58,205 nucleotides of DNA from an uncultured Methanobrevibacter sp. (GTDB lineage: Archaea > Methanobacteriota > Methanobacteria > Methanobacteriales > Methanobacteriaceae), in the NCBI RefSeq assembly GCF_902774605.1, contig NZ_CACYJE010000012.1, forward strand, positions 1 to 58,205, written 5' to 3'. A program made the translations under genes and the position numbers. The notes beneath the pieces are model-generated. The model was not told the origin of the DNA, did not search any database, and saw nothing but the letters and a program-made list of their open reading frames with translations. Position 1 is the first letter of the stretch; every line of letters begins with the position of its first letter. Below are positions 56,658 through 58,205 of the stretch, piece after piece.

Positions 56658-56757
56658 ACAATACAAAGTCAAATAAATACAAATTTAAACAAATACAAAC
56701 ACAAACAAACTAATTAACAAATACAAAGTCAAATAAATACAAATTTAACAAATACAA
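56658..56757. repeat. AT-rich tandem repeat with 60-base period
   Basis: ATACAAAGTCAAATAAATAC occurs at 56661 and again at 56721, with neighbouring bases also matching over about 40 positions (one indel). Probably slippage or duplication in a non-coding spacer. Confidence 0.7.
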
Positions 56758-56825
56758 TAAAACAATAAATAAATTAAAATATATAAAACTAATTAAGTTC
56801 TATAGATTTTAATATATAAATATAA

Positions 56826-57839
56826 CTACACATTACCAAGTTCCTCGGACAATTCCTTATACCTGTTTCTAATAGTGACCTCAGTGACACCGACAACTTC
56901 TGCAATGTCCTTTTGGGTTTTCCTTTCATTCAACAAGTAGGATGCAATATACAATGCAGCGGCCGCCAAACCGGTCGGTCCCTTGCCATTGTTCAAGCCC
57001 TGCTCAATGGACTTGTTGATGATTTCAATCGCCTTGACCTCAACCCTGGTGGAAACACCTAATCTGCTTGCAAACCTAGGGATAAAGTCAATAGGGGAAG
57101 TCGGATTCAATTTTATTTTCAATTCCCTTGATAAAAAGCGCTGATTCCTACCGATCTGCTTTTTAGAAATCTTGAATGATTCAGCCACCTCATCAAGGCT
57201 GCGAGGAATGCCATTGCGCCTGCAAGCCATATAAAGGGAAGCGGCAACCATGCTTTCAATGCTTCTGCCACGAATCAGCTTATTTCTGGCAGCATCCCTA
57301 TAGATAAATGCTGCGTCCTCACGAACTGAACGGGGAATGCTTAACCTTGAAGAATTACGGTCAAGTTCGCTTAATGCATATGCCAAGTTCCTTTCACTGG
57401 CATTGGCAACCCTAATCCTCTTATTCCATTTCCTCAAACGATACAATTGAGCCCTGTTCCTTTCAGGGATATTTCGACCATTGATATCCTTGTTTCTGAA
57501 ATCCATCATAGTGCTTAAACCCTTATCCGATATTGCAAAGGATAACGGAGCACCAGTACGGGTACGTCGGTTTCTCTGTTCATTATTAAAAGCCCTCCAT
57601 TCAGGACCGTTGTCAATCAAGCTTTCTTCAAAAACAAGCCCGCAACGAGCACATGAAACTTCTGCCCTGGAACTGTCAACTTCTCTTTGAGTGGAACCGC
57701 AAACTGGGCAAGCCTCGACTTGATCATCGCGGAAAATATCACTTTGACTAAATTGTCTATTAAATGTGGTGGTTTCGGTTGATATAGTATCATCCTCCTT
57801 TAGGGATAAATGGAATAAATCCAAAATGTTGTTCAACAA
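56826..57839 (-). CDS. tfb: Transcription initiation factor IIB (TFB)
   Basis: Archaeal TFB recruits RNA polymerase to TBP-bound promoters. The 337-residue protein has a zinc ribbon (ACPVCGSTQREVDSSRAEVSC, CARCGLVF), the B-finger/linker GPEWRAFNNEQRNRRTRTGAP, then two cyclin repeats (IRGRSIESMVAASLYMACRR; GKGPTGLAAAALYIASYLLN) and the BRE-recognition helix VGVTEVTIRNRYKEL. About 40 residues before the ribbon (SLKEDDTISTETTTF) have no usual counterpart. A strong AAAGGAGG inside this segment hints that the true start is farther in, though no ATG is in place there. Could be a second TFB; only one is in the window. Confidence 0.95.
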   Translation of the reverse strand: MLNNILDLFHLSLKEDDTISTETTTFNRQFSQSDIFRDDQVEACPVCGSTQREVDSSRAEVSCARCGLVFEESLIDNGPEWRAFNNEQRNRRTRTGAPLSFAISDKGLSTMMDFRNKDINGRNIPERNRAQLYRLRKWNKRIRVANASERNLAYALSELDRNSSRLSIPRSVREDAAFIYRDAARNKLIRGRSIESMVAASLYMACRRNGIPRSLDEVAESFKISKKQIGRNQRFLSRELKIKLNPTSPIDFIPRFASRLGVSTRVEVKAIEIINKSIEQGLNNGKGPTGLAAAALYIASYLLNERKTQKDIAEVVGVTEVTIRNRYKELSEELGNV

Positions 57840-57946
57840 CTAAAACTAATTAATAAAGGATAAAAATAGTCTAATTAGTTTTTACAGGTAAATTTCAGTT
57901 CGATGGTTGTATAAATTCAAGGTTCAGTGATATTATAATATAATGA

Positions 57947-58061
57947 GCTTGCAGCGAAATGAAATTCCCATAGAAAACCATAGTACACAAACAAAACGCA
58001 AAAAGACTTCACTACTGGAATCGAAACGAGACCAGGTATAACCCTCATGCTATGGCCGCAA
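57947..58061 (-). rRNA. 5S ribosomal RNA
   Basis: On the reverse strand from 58061: TTGCGGCCATAGC..., ending ...CGCTGCAAGC. The ends pair as 5S helix I (UUGCGGC with GCUGCAA). Internal conserved parts are seen, such as CCTGGTCTCGTTTCGAT (the Methanobacteriales form of loop B/C), CCAGTAGTGAAGTC and GTACTATGG with TCTATGGGAA near the 3' part. About 115 bases, close to the expected size. A second copy lies upstream on the same strand. No tRNA or 23S sequence is in the window. Confidence 0.85.
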
Positions 58062-58119
58062 TACTCATTATTTATGAAAATGATAAGTGATTAAAGTGAA
58101 AGATTTGTATATATAAAAG

Positions 58120-58205
58120 GCTTGCAGCGAAATGAAATTCCCATAGAAAACCATAGTACACAAACAAAACGCAAAAAGACTTCACTACTGGGATCGAAAC
58201 GAGAC
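58120..58205 (-). rRNA. 5S ribosomal RNA, partial (3' part, cut by the window end)
   Basis: 86 bases, identical to 57947-58032 except for one base (GGGATCG in place of GGAATCG). The remaining 5' part, about 29 bases, lies beyond the window. Most likely the 5S at the end of a 16S-23S-5S operon, with the copy at 57947-58061 being an extra downstream 5S. The 58-base spacer is T-rich on the reverse strand and holds a TATA-like TTTATATATA. Confidence 0.82.

Larger units (their letters stand above)
56145..56825. other. Accessory intergenic region with transposon-like debris
   Basis: 680 bases without an intact gene. It holds copy B of a direct repeat (56171-56231), a stop-bearing reading-frame remnant (56194-56364), small inverted repeats (ATC-a-AGAGT-g-ACTCT-c-GAT near 56452, GAATGT-gaa-ACATTC near 56532), then an extremely AT-rich stretch with a 60-base repeat (56658-56757). 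I see no tRNA or known RNA here. Confidence 0.5.

Noticed and set aside
57947-58205. Repeat-spacer-repeat pattern that first looked like a CRISPR array
   Set aside because: Two 86-base repeats with an 87-base gap do not fit CRISPR repeat lengths, and the reverse complement is 5S rRNA.

Overview
The window looks like a piece of a methanogenic archaeon of the order Methanobacteriales, most likely Methanobrevibacter or a close relative. The evidence is a very AT-rich background with archaeal TATA boxes, methanogen-only genes (mtrH; a ycaO/tfuA pair of the kind that modifies methyl-coenzyme M reductase), archaeal information-processing genes (MCM, aIF2 beta, Nmd3-like protein, TFB, archaeal-type TyrRS, NucS, aLhr2-type helicase) and a Methanobacteriales-type 5S rRNA. 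The last bases lie inside a second 5S rRNA copy, so the sequence probably stops where an rRNA operon begins; this is inference.

Layout. 1-5.7 kb: an M50 protease-ycaO-tfuA operon, then a reverse-strand run UspA -> CBS protein -> unknown gene, and an amidohydrolase. 5.9-16 kb: a zinc-ribbon protein, carA-carB (reverse strand), an SNF2 helicase whose first codons look frameshifted, nadC, tRNase Z, MscS channel and nadA. 16-22.3 kb: two paralogous alpha/beta hydrolases (one without its catalytic Ser and His), nucS, a nitrilase-family enzyme, a HEAT-repeat protein and small unknowns. 22.4-24.4 kb: an SDR oxidoreductase with a complete IS5/IS4-like insertion sequence just upstream of its promoter. 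24.7-37.3 kb: Lhr-type helicase, two small membrane proteins, purP, a YfcE-type phosphodiesterase, rlmE, then the forward run mcm, aIF2 beta, nmd3-like, tyrS and a small gene, followed by a stand-alone mtrH with a 494-base upstream region. 37.4-46.7 kb: tmk, two tandem U32 proteins, a MutS-like ATPase and an ABC1 kinase. 46.9-58.2 kb: a more accessory part with a TetR regulator, membrane and surface proteins, an acyltransferase pseudogene, PAP2 phosphatase, a methyltransferase-STAS fusion, a metallophosphoesterase, a damaged MntA-HepT toxin-antitoxin pair, a transglutaminase-like protein, transposon-like debris, a TFB gene and two 5S rRNA copies.

How the genes work together. Most of the window is housekeeping: pyrimidine and purine synthesis (carAB, purP, tmk), NAD synthesis (nadA, nadC), translation and RNA processing (rnz, rlmE, aIF2 beta, nmd3-like, tyrS, 5S), DNA replication and repair (mcm, nucS, MutS-like, Lhr, SNF2) and methanogenesis (mtrH, ycaO/tfuA). 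I found no CRISPR array, prophage or complete new defence system. The more unusual items are the degenerate hydrolase paralog, the decayed HepT beside an intact MntA, a cassette flanked by 61-base direct repeats, the methyltransferase-STAS fusion, a surface protein with a sequon tract and a hydrophobic repeat, a 13-base motif shared upstream of mcm and the MutS-like gene, and a strong hairpin just ahead of the mtrH ribosome-binding site.
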